Below the pieces are notes generated by a model that saw only the letters and a list, made by a program, of their open reading frames with translations, had not been told where the DNA came from and ran no database searches. From Butyricicoccus_A sp964387535 (GTDB taxonomy: Bacteria; Bacillota; Clostridia; Oscillospirales; Butyricicoccaceae): 5,849 nucleotides of DNA. The stretch spans positions 1 to 5,849 of the forward strand of contig CAYLXH010000125.1 in the NCBI GenBank assembly GCA_964387535.1, read 5' to 3'. Below are positions 1 through 5,604 of the stretch, piece by piece (the stretch's first letter is position 1; the number at the start of each line of letters is the position of its first letter). A program made the translations under genes and the position numbers.

Positions 1-452
1 TCAATCAGGCGCAGAAGATTGTCATAGCTCAGCCGGGCTTTCTGTTCCGCAGCCAAATCTTCAAAGAGGTCGGCAATCGGATCACCGGTACTTTGAAGCA
101 TATTGGCAGTAAACGGAACGCCTCCCGCAGATTGAGGATAGACACCGGTTGTGTGATCGACAAAGTAGGCATCAAATCCGGATTTGCGGATCTCGTCGTA
201 AGAGAGACAACGAGTCAGTTGATGGATCATGGAAGCGATGATCTCCTGATGTGCCAGTTCTTCCGTTCCGATATCCGTGAGTGAGGCCTTGCCGATGTCG
301 TAGGGTTGGGCAAAGCGCTGGTTGAGATAACGTGTGGAGGCGCCAAGCTCTCCGTCTGGACCGCCCAGTTGGCTCATAATGAGTTTTGCGGCGGCTGGAT
401 CCGGATTTTTGATTTTTACCGGGTACTCAAGAATCTTCTTATAATCCCACAT
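1..452 (-). CDS. cotJC: CotJC, manganese-catalase-like spore coat protein (C-terminus beyond window)
   Basis: This is the N-terminal 150 residues of the third cotJ protein; the family is about 190 residues long, so roughly the last 40 lie outside the window. It belongs to the dimanganese catalase family, whose members convert hydrogen peroxide to water and oxygen, and it is a structural part of the spore coat. Visible metal-ligand positions are Glu35 (in GGPDGE), Glu65 and His68 (in GTEELAH), and probably Glu136 (in AAEQKAR). The last expected histidine ligand would fall past the edge. The start ATG at 452-450 lies 3 bases after the cotJB stop, and an AAGGAG ribosome site (464-469) sits inside the end of cotJB, so the two genes look translationally coupled. 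The family call is firm. Catalase activity in this organism is inferred. Confidence 0.95.
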   Translation of the reverse strand, partial: MWDYKKILEYPVKIKNPDPAAAKLIMSQLGGPDGELGASTRYLNQRFAQPYDIGKASLTDIGTEELAHQEIIASMIHQLTRCLSYDEIRKSGFDAYFVDHTTGVYPQSAGGVPFTANMLQSTGDPIADLFEDLAAEQKARLSYDNLLRLI

Positions 453-455
453 CCG

Positions 456-704
456 TTATCGCGCTCCTTCCCAAGGCCAGGGGCCATCTACCCAGTTCCA
501 GCGGTCGCCGAAGGAATAAGAATGGGTAAGCGGACCAAAATGTGTTTCGTACTCTTGCTCGGCCTGTCGGCAGAGCTCCTGCATGTGTTGAAAATAATTC
601 AGCGCAGCGGCATTGTCGGGATGGGTGTCGAGAAACAGCGCAGCGTCGATGACAGCGAACTGATGCTGCTGTACGTTGCAGGTAGCGTGCTCACGTTCCG
701 TCAC
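456..704 (-). CDS. cotJB: CotJB, spore coat assembly protein
   Basis: This 82-residue protein matches CotJB (about 87 residues in Bacillus). The N-terminal half is helical and contains the family-like stretch FLDTHPDN (about residues 24-31). A C-terminal segment rich in aromatic residues and glycine includes GDRWNWVDGPWPWEG (about residues 66-80). It acts with CotJA and CotJC in the coat of the developing spore; its biochemical role is unknown. The frame is open further upstream to 863, but that part lies over cotJA and does not resemble the family. I choose the GTG at 704-702 because a full AGGAGG lies 9 bases before it. The gene overlaps the end of cotJA by 14 bases, which suggests coupled translation. 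Confidence 0.93.
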   Translation of the reverse strand: MTEREHATCNVQQHQFAVIDAALFLDTHPDNAAALNYFQHMQELCRQAEQEYETHFGPLTHSYSFGDRWNWVDGPWPWEGAR

Positions 705-906
705 GGCGGACCGCCTCCTCTCCGATGAAAGGTTTGTCGAGGTCGGCAAAGATCGTCCCGCGGGCGAGTGCGACCTTGACTTCATAGATGTTTTGCCATT
801 TCTGGCGGGGGACATAGGCCATTGCGAGCGATAAGAGGTGTTGTGGGATTTCATCGAATCCACCTCCTGACGCCGGCACTGTGGATTTGACTGCTTGTTC
901 TGCCAT
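691..906 (-). CDS. cotJA: CotJA, spore coat associated protein
   Basis: This 71-residue protein is the first gene of the cotJ operon. The core from about residue 22 (HLLSLAMAYVPRQKW, then YEVKVALARGTIF and DLDKPFIG) is the CotJA signature. In Bacillus subtilis CotJA is needed to place CotJC in the inner coat layers (established knowledge). The frame stays open upstream to 1026, but the extra 40 residues are hydrophobic and unlike the family. The ATG at 906-904 has GGAGG 7 bases upstream (914-918) and gives a normal family length. It is expected to be made in the mother cell during sporulation, consistent with the -10-like CATACGAT about 40 bases upstream. Confidence 0.94.
   Translation of the reverse strand: MAEQAVKSTVPASGGGFDEIPQHLLSLAMAYVPRQKWQNIYEVKVALARGTIFADLDKPFIGEEAVRRDGT
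714..719 (-). promoter_or_regulatory. Ribosome binding site deciding the GTG start of cotJB
   Basis: A perfect AGGAGG on the minus strand lies inside the 3' end of cotJA, 9 bases before GTG 704-702. No ATG lies at a suitable distance in that frame, so this site fixes the start and the 14-base overlap with cotJA. Confidence 0.8.
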
Positions 907-946
907 GGAATTCCCTCCGTTTCTATTGAGCAGACTGCTCTGCTTC

Positions 947-973
947 ATCGTATGCAGCGTCGAAAAAAGGGTG
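947..973 (-). promoter_or_regulatory. Putative sporulation-sigma promoter of cotJABC
   Basis: On the minus strand CATACGAT (954-947) differs by one base from the sigma-E -10 consensus CATACANT. It also fits the sigma-K form CATANNNT. An AC dinucleotide (972-971) sits 16 bases upstream, which matches the sigma-K -35 spacing. The ATATT that would suit sigma-E (978-974) is 19 bases away, too far for a usual sigma-E promoter. Bacillus cotJ is sigma-E dependent. The -10 is convincing, but which mother-cell sigma factor uses it is open. Confidence 0.45.
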
Positions 974-1063
974 AATATAAAAGGATTTACCAACAGAACA
1001 ATCGATGAGGATGCAAGGAATGGCAATCACAATCGACTAACTATGTAGGTAGATTATGATCGC

Positions 1064-1092
1064 TTGATGAAATCGGGATGGTATGATACATT
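1064..1092 (+). promoter_or_regulatory. Putative sigma-A promoter of the GyrI-SDR-Prx-YaaA operon
   Basis: Two overlapping readings exist. TGGTATGAT at 1079-1087 is an extended -10 (TGN plus TATGAT, 5 of 6 matches) without a good -35. TTGATG (1064-1069) with TACATT (1087-1092) has a 17-base spacer but weaker hexamers. Either would start transcription about 35 bases before the first gene. No other promoter-like sequence is seen within the operon gaps, which are too short to hold one. Confidence 0.45.
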
Positions 1093-1133
1093 ATAGACAG
1101 AATCAAAAACGCAACTGTGGGCAGGAGAGTACA

Positions 1134-1766
1134 ATGGCTTTTGATTTTAAGAAAGAGTATAAGGAATTCTATATGCCGAAGAAGAAACCGGAAATCGTGA
1201 CGGTTCCGTCTGCGAATTATATCGCAGTCAGAGGAAAAGGCAATCCCAACGAGGAAGGCGGAGCCTATCAGAAAGCGGTCAGCGTTCTGTATGCCATCGC
1301 CTACACTTTGAAAATGAGCCATAAGACAGATCATAAAATCGAGGGCTTCTTTGAGTATGTGGTACCGCCTCTGGAGGGATTCTGGTGGCAGGATGGCGTG
1401 GAGGGGGTAGACTACGCCGATAAATCCACCTTCCACTGGATTTCCGTCATCCGCCTGCCGGATTTCGTTACCAGACAGGACTTTGATTGGGCGGTGGAGA
1501 CGGCGACCAAAAAGAAAAAGCTGGACTGTTCCTCGGCGGAGTTTTTGACCGTTGAAGAAGGCCTGTGTGTTCAAATCATGCACATTGGACCGTTTGACGA
1601 CGAACCTGCCACCGTTGCACGGATGGATGACTATCTGGAACAGAACGGCTATTGCGATGAATTCAGCGAAACCAGACTGCATCATGAGATTTACTTATCC
1701 GATGCAAGAAGAGTTCCGCCCGAAAAATGGAAAACGGTAATTCGACACCCCATCAAAAAGGCGTAA
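1134..1766 (+). CDS. GyrI-like small-molecule-binding domain protein
   Basis: This 210-residue cytosolic protein resembles the stand-alone GyrI-like (SOUL/effector-binding fold) family of COG4832 type. Typical blocks are VPSANYIAVRGKG (about residues 24-36), the Tyr/Ala/Leu-rich helix LYAIAYTLK (52-60), PPLEGFWWQDG (78-88), HIGPFDDEPAT (150-160) and RLHHEIYLSD (181-190). Two related halves would build one ligand pocket lined by aromatic residues. There is no DNA-binding domain, so it is not an AraC- or MerR-type regulator. Some family members hydrolyse cyclopropane-containing genotoxins (established for relatives), but the ligand here is unknown. The start at 1134 has AGGAGAG (1123-1129) just upstream; an in-frame ATG at 1083 lacks such a site. 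It is the first gene of the four-gene operon, 27 bases before the SDR gene. Confidence 0.88.
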   Translation: MAFDFKKEYKEFYMPKKKPEIVTVPSANYIAVRGKGNPNEEGGAYQKAVSVLYAIAYTLKMSHKTDHKIEGFFEYVVPPLEGFWWQDGVEGVDYADKSTFHWISVIRLPDFVTRQDFDWAVETATKKKKLDCSSAEFLTVEEGLCVQIMHIGPFDDEPATVARMDDYLEQNGYCDEFSETRLHHEIYLSDARRVPPEKWKTVIRHPIKKA

Positions 1767-1779
1767 TCACAGGGATGAG

Positions 1780-1784
1780 GGAGG
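1780..1784 (+). promoter_or_regulatory. Ribosome binding site for the GTG start of the SDR gene
   Basis: GGAGG within the purine-rich stretch 1776-1787 lies 9 bases before GTG 1794. It supports a GTG start that gives the N-terminus directly before the Rossmann motif. Confidence 0.75.
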
Positions 1785-1793
1785 AAATCATTC

Positions 1794-2498
1794 GTGTTTC
1801 AAGATAACATTGTGGTCATTACCGGCGGTGCCGACGGCATCGGAAAGTGCATCCGGGAAGAATTTGAAAAGACCGGAGCAAAGGTCTGTGTGATTGACAT
1901 TGCGGACAATCCCTACTTTGTGGGAGACATCGGCGATGAAGCGACCCTGCGCCGGTTTGCGGAGAAGGTCATTGCGGAGTATGGCAGGGTAGACTGTCTG
2001 ATCAACAATGCACCGCCGCTGTTCAAGGGGATCAACGAATGTACCTACGAGGAGTTTAATTACGCTCTGCGGGTGGGTGTTTCTGCGGCATTTCTGCTGA
2101 CCCAGCTGTTCCTGCCGTATTTCGCCCCGGGAGCCAGCATCATCAATATTTCGTCCTCCCGTGACCGCATGAGCCAACCCCAGAGTGAAAGCTATTCTGC
2201 CGCAAAAGGAGGTATTTCCGCCCTGACTCATGCGCTGGCGGTAAGCCTTGGCGGCAAGGTGCGTGTAAATTCTATCTCTCCCGGCTGGATTGATACCGAT
2301 TACACGGTCTATGAAGGCGCGGATGCCGTGCAGCAGCCCGCCGGACGGGTGGGCAATCCTCTGGATATTGCCAACATGGTGCTGTTTCTGTGTTCCGACA
2401 AGGCAGGTTTTATCACTGGAGAAAACATCTGCATTGACGGCGGCCAGACCCGATTGATGATCTACAACAACGATTTTGGCTGGACATATCAGCCTTAA
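1794..2498 (+). CDS. Short-chain dehydrogenase/reductase (SDR) family oxidoreductase
   Basis: This 234-residue protein has a classical SDR Rossmann fold and should carry out NAD(P)-dependent oxidation or reduction of an alcohol/carbonyl substrate in the cytosol. Visible motifs are TGGADGIG (residues 10-17, cofactor binding), Asp35 in VIDIAD at the end of the second strand (an acid here usually favours NAD over NADP), NNAP (71-74), Ser121 and the YSAAK catalytic pair Tyr134/Lys138, and the SPGWIDTD loop (162-169). The Asn of the classical catalytic tetrad, expected near residue 94-95, appears replaced (RVGVS). A C-terminal tail of about 15 residues follows the usual end (ICIDGGQTR). The substrate cannot be told from sequence. 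It lies between the GyrI-like gene and the peroxiredoxin gene, with gaps of 27 and 17 bases. Confidence 0.93.
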   Translation: MFQDNIVVITGGADGIGKCIREEFEKTGAKVCVIDIADNPYFVGDIGDEATLRRFAEKVIAEYGRVDCLINNAPPLFKGINECTYEEFNYALRVGVSAAFLLTQLFLPYFAPGASIINISSSRDRMSQPQSESYSAAKGGISALTHALAVSLGGKVRVNSISPGWIDTDYTVYEGADAVQQPAGRVGNPLDIANMVLFLCSDKAGFITGENICIDGGQTRLMIYNNDFGWTYQP

Positions 2499-2515
2499 GA
2501 AAAGGAGAATGACTT

Positions 2516-2977
2516 ATGCTGGAAATTGGCATGAAAGCACCGGAATTTGCCCTGAGCGACAAGGACGGTAACTCCGTGAGCCTGTCGGATTTTCTGGGAA
2601 AGAAGGTCGTTTTGTATTTCTACCCTAAGGACAACACCCCTGGCTGTACCCGGCAGGCCTGCGCTTTTGCCGCTGCCTATGAGGGGTTCCGATCCAGAGA
2701 TGTTGCGGTCATCGGGATCAGCAAGGATTCCGTGGCTTCCCACCTGAAATTTGCCCAGAAACACAATCTGCCCTTCCTTCTGCTCTCCGACCCGGAGTTA
2801 CAGGCCATTCAGGCCTACGGTGTCTGGCAGGAAAAGAAGCGCTGCGGCAAGGTCAGCATGGGCGTGGTGCGCTCCACGTTCATCATTGATGAGCATGGCA
2901 ACATTGAGAAAGTCATGCCCAAGGTAAAGCCTGACACCAACGCCGCCGAGATTTTAGCGTATCTCGCAGGAGAGTGA
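2516..2977 (+). CDS. bcp: Peroxiredoxin, PrxQ/Bcp type
   Basis: This 153-residue thioredoxin-fold peroxidase reduces hydrogen peroxide and organic peroxides with electrons from thioredoxin. The active-site block FYPKDNTPGCTRQAC holds the peroxidatic Cys44 in the TPGCT motif. A second cysteine, Cys49, lies five residues later, the arrangement of atypical two-cysteine PrxQ/Bcp enzymes. The length equals that of E. coli Bcp (about 156). Other family features are the N-terminal APEFALSDKDG (8-18), GISKDS (about 72-77) and the STFIIDEHGNI strand near 120-130. GGAG at 2504-2507 lies 8 bases before the ATG. The stop TGA (2975-2977) is 2 bases before the yaaA start, so the two are probably co-translated. 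Family and catalytic residues are clear. Confidence 0.96.
   Translation: MLEIGMKAPEFALSDKDGNSVSLSDFLGKKVVLYFYPKDNTPGCTRQACAFAAAYEGFRSRDVAVIGISKDSVASHLKFAQKHNLPFLLLSDPELQAIQAYGVWQEKKRCGKVSMGVVRSTFIIDEHGNIEKVMPKVKPDTNAAEILAYLAGE
2968..2972 (+). promoter_or_regulatory. Ribosome binding site deciding the yaaA start
   Basis: AGGAG, inside the last codons of the peroxiredoxin gene, lies 7 bases before ATG 2980. The in-frame GTG at 2974 sits only 1 base from it and is too close, so the protein should begin MRIIISPAKK. Confidence 0.75.
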
Positions 2978-2979
2978 TC

Positions 2980-3735
2980 ATGCGGATTATCATCTCACCG
3001 GCCAAGAAAATGAAGGTGGACACAGACGGTCTGCCCTGGCGGGATCTGCCTGCGTTCCTGTCCAAAACCCAGCAGCTCGCCAAAGCCTTGCAGGCAATGG
3101 GCTATGACGAGCTGAAAACGCTCTGGAAGTGCAATGACAAAATCACCGCGTTGAACGTGGAGCGGCTTGCCCACATGGAGTTAGATACCCGTCTGACCCC
3201 GGCAGTATTATCCTATGAAGGCATCCAGTATCAGTACATGGCGCCCGATGTATTTACACAGCAGGAATTTGACTATGTGCAAGAGCATCTGCGTATTCTG
3301 TCCGGGTTTTATGGTGTTTTAAAGCCCTTTGACGGTGTGACACCATACCGTCTGGAAATGCAGGCGAAGCTGAGCACGGGCGAGGCAAAAGACCTTTATG
3401 GCTTCTGGGGCAGTAGCCTTGCCGAACATCTCTTTGCCGAAACAGACTGCATCCTCAATCTGGCCTCCAAGGAATATAGCCTGTGCGTGTCCAAGTACCT
3501 GCTTGAACCCGTTCGGTTTATCACCTGCGTCTTTGGAGAGGAAAAAGACGGCAAGGTGGTGGAGAAGGGAACCATGTGCAAGATGGCCCGGGGAGAGATG
3601 GTGCGCTATATGGCGGAGAAGCAGATCGAAAATCCGGAGGAAATCAAAGCCTTTGACCGACTGAATTACCGACTTGACCAGGCCCGTTCCAACGATGAAC
3701 TGTTTGTATTTCTCCGGGATGCAAGCAAAGGTTGA
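2980..3735 (+). CDS. yaaA: Peroxide stress protein YaaA (DUF328/UPF0246)
   Basis: This 251-residue protein is close to the family length of about 258. Signature blocks in order are ISPAKKMK (5-12), LSYEGIQYQYMAP (77-89), LRILSGFYGVLKPFDGVTPYRLEM split over 104-127, LYGFWG (139-144), NLASKEYS (160-167) and KMARGEMVRYM (201-211). E. coli YaaA is induced by hydrogen peroxide and lowers intracellular unincorporated iron, so it limits Fenton damage to DNA and proteins; its structure suggests DNA binding (established knowledge). The role here is inferred from homology and from its position directly behind a peroxiredoxin gene. It is the last gene of the operon; a hairpin terminator starts 8 bases after the stop. 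Confidence 0.95.
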   Translation: MRIIISPAKKMKVDTDGLPWRDLPAFLSKTQQLAKALQAMGYDELKTLWKCNDKITALNVERLAHMELDTRLTPAVLSYEGIQYQYMAPDVFTQQEFDYVQEHLRILSGFYGVLKPFDGVTPYRLEMQAKLSTGEAKDLYGFWGSSLAEHLFAETDCILNLASKEYSLCVSKYLLEPVRFITCVFGEEKDGKVVEKGTMCKMARGEMVRYMAEKQIENPEEIKAFDRLNYRLDQARSNDELFVFLRDASKG

Positions 3736-3743
3736 CAAAACAT

Positions 3744-3779
3744 AACCTTGCGTATTCGATGCAGAGTACGCAAGGTTTT
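3744..3779 (+). terminator. Terminator after yaaA
   Basis: AACCTTGCGTA (3744-3754) pairs perfectly with TACGCAAGGTT (3767-3777) around a 12-base loop and runs into TTTT (3776-3779). The 11-bp stem is perfect but the U tract is short. It may also slow transcription arriving from the opposite strand, where TTTT follows within a few bases. Confidence 0.7.
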
Positions 3780-3787
3780 CCGTATAG

Positions 3788-3818
3788 AAAAAAGCCGTCT
3801 CCGTGTTTCGGAGACGGC
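3788..3818 (-). terminator. Rho-independent terminator of the cytidylate-kinase-like gene
   Basis: GCCGTCTCCG (3794-3803) and CGGAGACGGC (3809-3818) form a perfect 10-bp GC-rich stem with a 5-base loop. Read on the minus strand, the stem is followed by six T residues (complement of 3788-3793). The plus-strand side has no T run, so it is directional. It lies 13 bases past the stop of the gene at 3832-4443. Confidence 0.92.
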
Positions 3819-3831
3819 GGAAGTGGAACGG

Positions 3832-4443
3832 TTATAGTTCTAATTCATCCATATGTTTTGCTGCAGTCACAATCATGTCGGCGCAGGTGTCCACCCCGAG
3901 CAGACCGCAGTCCAGGCTGAGGTGATAGTTGTGATAGTCGCCCCAAACCTGATCGGTATAATATTTGTAGTATGTTTTTCGGTTTCGATCTTTTTGTTCC
4001 AAACGTTTTTGGATGCTGACGGTAGTTTCGCCATAGCGCGCGAGAACGCGGGCAGCGCGATGTTTCATATCAGAGTAGATAAAGACATTCAACGTCAGAA
4101 AACCGTGTTCCTTCAGGATATAATCCGCGCACCGACCCACAATGACACAGGGACCGTGTTCCGCATATTCCCGAATCAGGTTGGACTGAATACGGAAGAT
4201 CTGATCCTGCGGATCTTCGTAATAGGCGGTGGAGGAGAGGGTCCAGCTTCCAAACCATTTGTTGGCACGGGATGTGTATTCCCCCTGTTCTGAGACAATG
4301 CGTTCGTCAAAGCCGCTCTCTTTGGCGGCCTGAGAGACAATCTCGTTGTCATAGAAAGGAATGTTGAGAAGCTCAGAAACTTTTTTGCCGACGGAATGGC
4401 CGCCGCTGCCAAATTCACGGCTGATAGTGATAACAGGATACAT
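3832..4443 (-). CDS. Cytidylate kinase-like family protein
   Basis: This 203-residue P-loop protein begins PVITISREFGSGGHSVGKK, with the nucleotide-binding loop GSGGHSVGK at residues 12-20. It continues with PFYDNEIV (29-36), VIVGRCADYIL (100-110), an arginine-rich lid-like stretch around KDRNRKTYYKYYT (151-163) and YHLSLD (173-178). These features fit the cytidylate-kinase-like family (PF13189 type) of Firmicutes, which is distinct from the true CMP kinase Cmk. Phosphorylation of a nucleotide or related small molecule is expected, but the substrate of the family is not established. The start ATG 4443-4441 has AGGAGG (4451-4456) 7 bases upstream. The gene lies downstream of the sugar kinase on the same strand, but a terminator hairpin stands between them; no clear promoter of its own is seen. 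Confidence 0.88.
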   Translation of the reverse strand: MYPVITISREFGSGGHSVGKKVSELLNIPFYDNEIVSQAAKESGFDERIVSEQGEYTSRANKWFGSWTLSSTAYYEDPQDQIFRIQSNLIREYAEHGPCVIVGRCADYILKEHGFLTLNVFIYSDMKHRAARVLARYGETTVSIQKRLEQKDRNRKTYYKYYTDQVWGDYHNYHLSLDCGLLGVDTCADMIVTAAKHMDELEL

Positions 4444-4510
4444 AGAGAATCCTCCTTTATGGGATGCTGATTTGGATAGGACGATGATATGTGATCATGG
4501 CAATCGGATG

Positions 4511-4552
4511 GAAAAGAAAACGCGTAGGTCCATGTTCTGGACTCACGCGTTT
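4511..4552 (-). terminator. Terminator of the sugar kinase gene
   Basis: AAACGCGTAGGTCCA (4518-4532) and TGGACTCACGCGTTT (4538-4552) form a hairpin of 8 and 5 bp separated by a two-base imperfect step, with a 5-base loop. On the minus strand the stem leads into TTTTCTTTTC (complement of 4511-4520). The distance from the sugar kinase stop is about 46 bases. Readthrough could feed the next gene. Confidence 0.75.
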
Positions 4553-4598
4553 CTGGCGTTCGATCAGAAGTGTGGATTGACGAGATACGGAAGTGGGC

Positions 4599-5516
4599 TC
4601 AGCCCTTCTCGTTTTGCAGTCGGCGGAGCAGCGTTTGAAACTCCTCATAGGTGCCTCGACCTTCGGTAAACGCATTGGCAGAAGCAGCGGCCAGAGAATA
4701 CTGGAATGCGTCAATCATATCGTGGTGCTGATGATAACCGGAAATGAATCCAGCCAGCATGGAGTCACCGCAGCTGACGGTGTTGCGAACCTCGCCGTGC
4801 ATCGCGCTGTGCCGATAGACATCGCCCGCCTGCGTGACAAGTACTGCGCCCTCCGCACCGAGTGTGACCAAAACATTGCGTGCGCCCATCTGCTGAAGGC
4901 TTTTGGCGTTGCGAATGATATCGTCGATGCTTTCCGGCTGCGCATAGAAAATATCCGTCAGCTCCTTTTTGTTTGGCTTGATCAGAAATGGATGGTATTT
5001 CAGTGTGTTCAGAAGCAAAGGCCCTTTGGCATCGACAATAATGTTGAGATCTTTTTCTGCGAGCTCCCGCATTAAATCCCCGTATACGGTATCGCGTGCG
5101 CCGCGGGGAATGGCTCCGGAGATCACAAGTGTGTCGCCATCCTGGAGGGCCTGAAGCTGACCGGACAGAGCGGCCAGATCATCCGGTGTAATTTTGGGAC
5201 CCAGACCATTGATGGAGCTTTCCAGACCGTGCATCATCTGAACGTCAATTCGACTGTAGCCGTGGGGGAGGTGAATGAAGTCGTTTTTCACTCCATCGAG
5301 ATCCATCAGACGACAGATTTCATCACCGGTAAATCCGGCGACAAAGCCGAGAGCGAGATTTGGTTCTTGAAGAATATGTAGTGCGTATGAGACGTTGATT
5401 CCCTTGCCGCCGGGGATTAATCGGTCATATTTTGCTCGATTGGTTCGTCCGGATTGAAAATCTGGTACCGAAACAATATAGTCCAGACACGGATTTAACG
5501 TGACAGTATAGATCAT
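4599..5516 (-). CDS. fruK: 1-phosphofructokinase family hexose kinase (PfkB/ribokinase superfamily)
   Basis: This 305-residue cytosolic kinase probably converts fructose 1-phosphate to fructose 1,6-bisphosphate with ATP; tagatose-6-phosphate kinase (LacC) is the main alternative. The start MIYTVTLNPCLDYIVSV is typical of FruK. PfkB signature 1 is GGKGINVS (36-43). GFTGDEI (61-67), SRIDVQM (88-94), ISGAIPRG (132-139), KPNKKEL (180-186) and VTLGAEGA (217-224) follow. Signature 2 reads NTVSCGDSMLAGF (245-257) with the catalytic base Asp251. The first Gly of the usual GAGD anion hole is Ser here, and the Ala is Cys. ATG 5516-5514 has GGAGGAG (5524-5530) 7 bases upstream. No PTS permease or FruR-type regulator is adjacent in the window. 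The promoter, leader hairpin and terminator make it a single-gene unit. Confidence 0.93.
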   Translation of the reverse strand: MIYTVTLNPCLDYIVSVPDFQSGRTNRAKYDRLIPGGKGINVSYALHILQEPNLALGFVAGFTGDEICRLMDLDGVKNDFIHLPHGYSRIDVQMMHGLESSINGLGPKITPDDLAALSGQLQALQDGDTLVISGAIPRGARDTVYGDLMRELAEKDLNIIVDAKGPLLLNTLKYHPFLIKPNKKELTDIFYAQPESIDDIIRNAKSLQQMGARNVLVTLGAEGAVLVTQAGDVYRHSAMHGEVRNTVSCGDSMLAGFISGYHQHHDMIDAFQYSLAAASANAFTEGRGTYEEFQTLLRRLQNEKG

Positions 5517-5530
5517 GGGGTTGCTCCTCC

Positions 5531-5553
5531 CAATCCGAAGAGTTTACGGATTG
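5531..5553 (-). promoter_or_regulatory. Perfect inverted repeat in the sugar kinase leader
   Basis: CAATCCG (5531-5537) and CGGATTG (5547-5553) are a perfect 7-bp inverted repeat with a 9-base spacer. Its promoter-distal end directly abuts the ribosome binding site (5524-5530), about 45 bases downstream of the predicted transcription start. It may be a repressor operator or an mRNA hairpin that affects translation. The function is inferred only from position. Confidence 0.5.
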
Positions 5554-5604
5554 CCGGCATTGATGTTAAAAAATGCACAAAGCAAGTCGCTTATTGTTAG
5601 ATTC

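Noticed and set aside
306..728. Plus-strand open frame of 140 codons over cotJC and cotJB
   Set aside because: It lies antisense to two genes with clear family matches, has no good ribosome binding site, and its protein resembles nothing recognisable.
998..1036. Direct repeat ACAATCGA at 998-1005 and 1029-1036, 31 bases apart
   Set aside because: The spacing is near three helical turns and hinted at paired operators, but one 8-base repeat in a spacer of this size is not unlikely by chance and no third copy is seen.
1041..1685. Minus-strand open frame of 214 codons opposite the GyrI-like gene
   Set aside because: The plus strand carries a full set of family motifs with a proper start; the antisense product is low-complexity hydrophobic and basic and looks like a mirror artefact.
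1788..2231. Minus-strand open frame opposite the SDR gene
   Set aside because: Antisense to intact Rossmann and YxxxK motifs; no promoter or ribosome site.
3319..3738. Minus-strand open frame opposite yaaA, together with short frames at 3396-3664
   Set aside because: All overlap the conserved YaaA C-terminal blocks and lack start signals.
3853..4293. Plus-strand open frame opposite the cytidylate-kinase-like gene
   Set aside because: Antisense to a gene with a P-loop, a strong ribosome site and its own terminator.
4484..4498. Short palindrome ATGAT-ATGTG-ATCAT upstream of the cytidylate-kinase-like gene
   Set aside because: Only 5-bp arms in AT-rich sequence; no known operator is recognised and it gives no stable hairpin.
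4593..5075. Plus-strand open frame opposite the sugar kinase
   Set aside because: Antisense to the conserved PfkB signature 2 region; no ribosome binding site.
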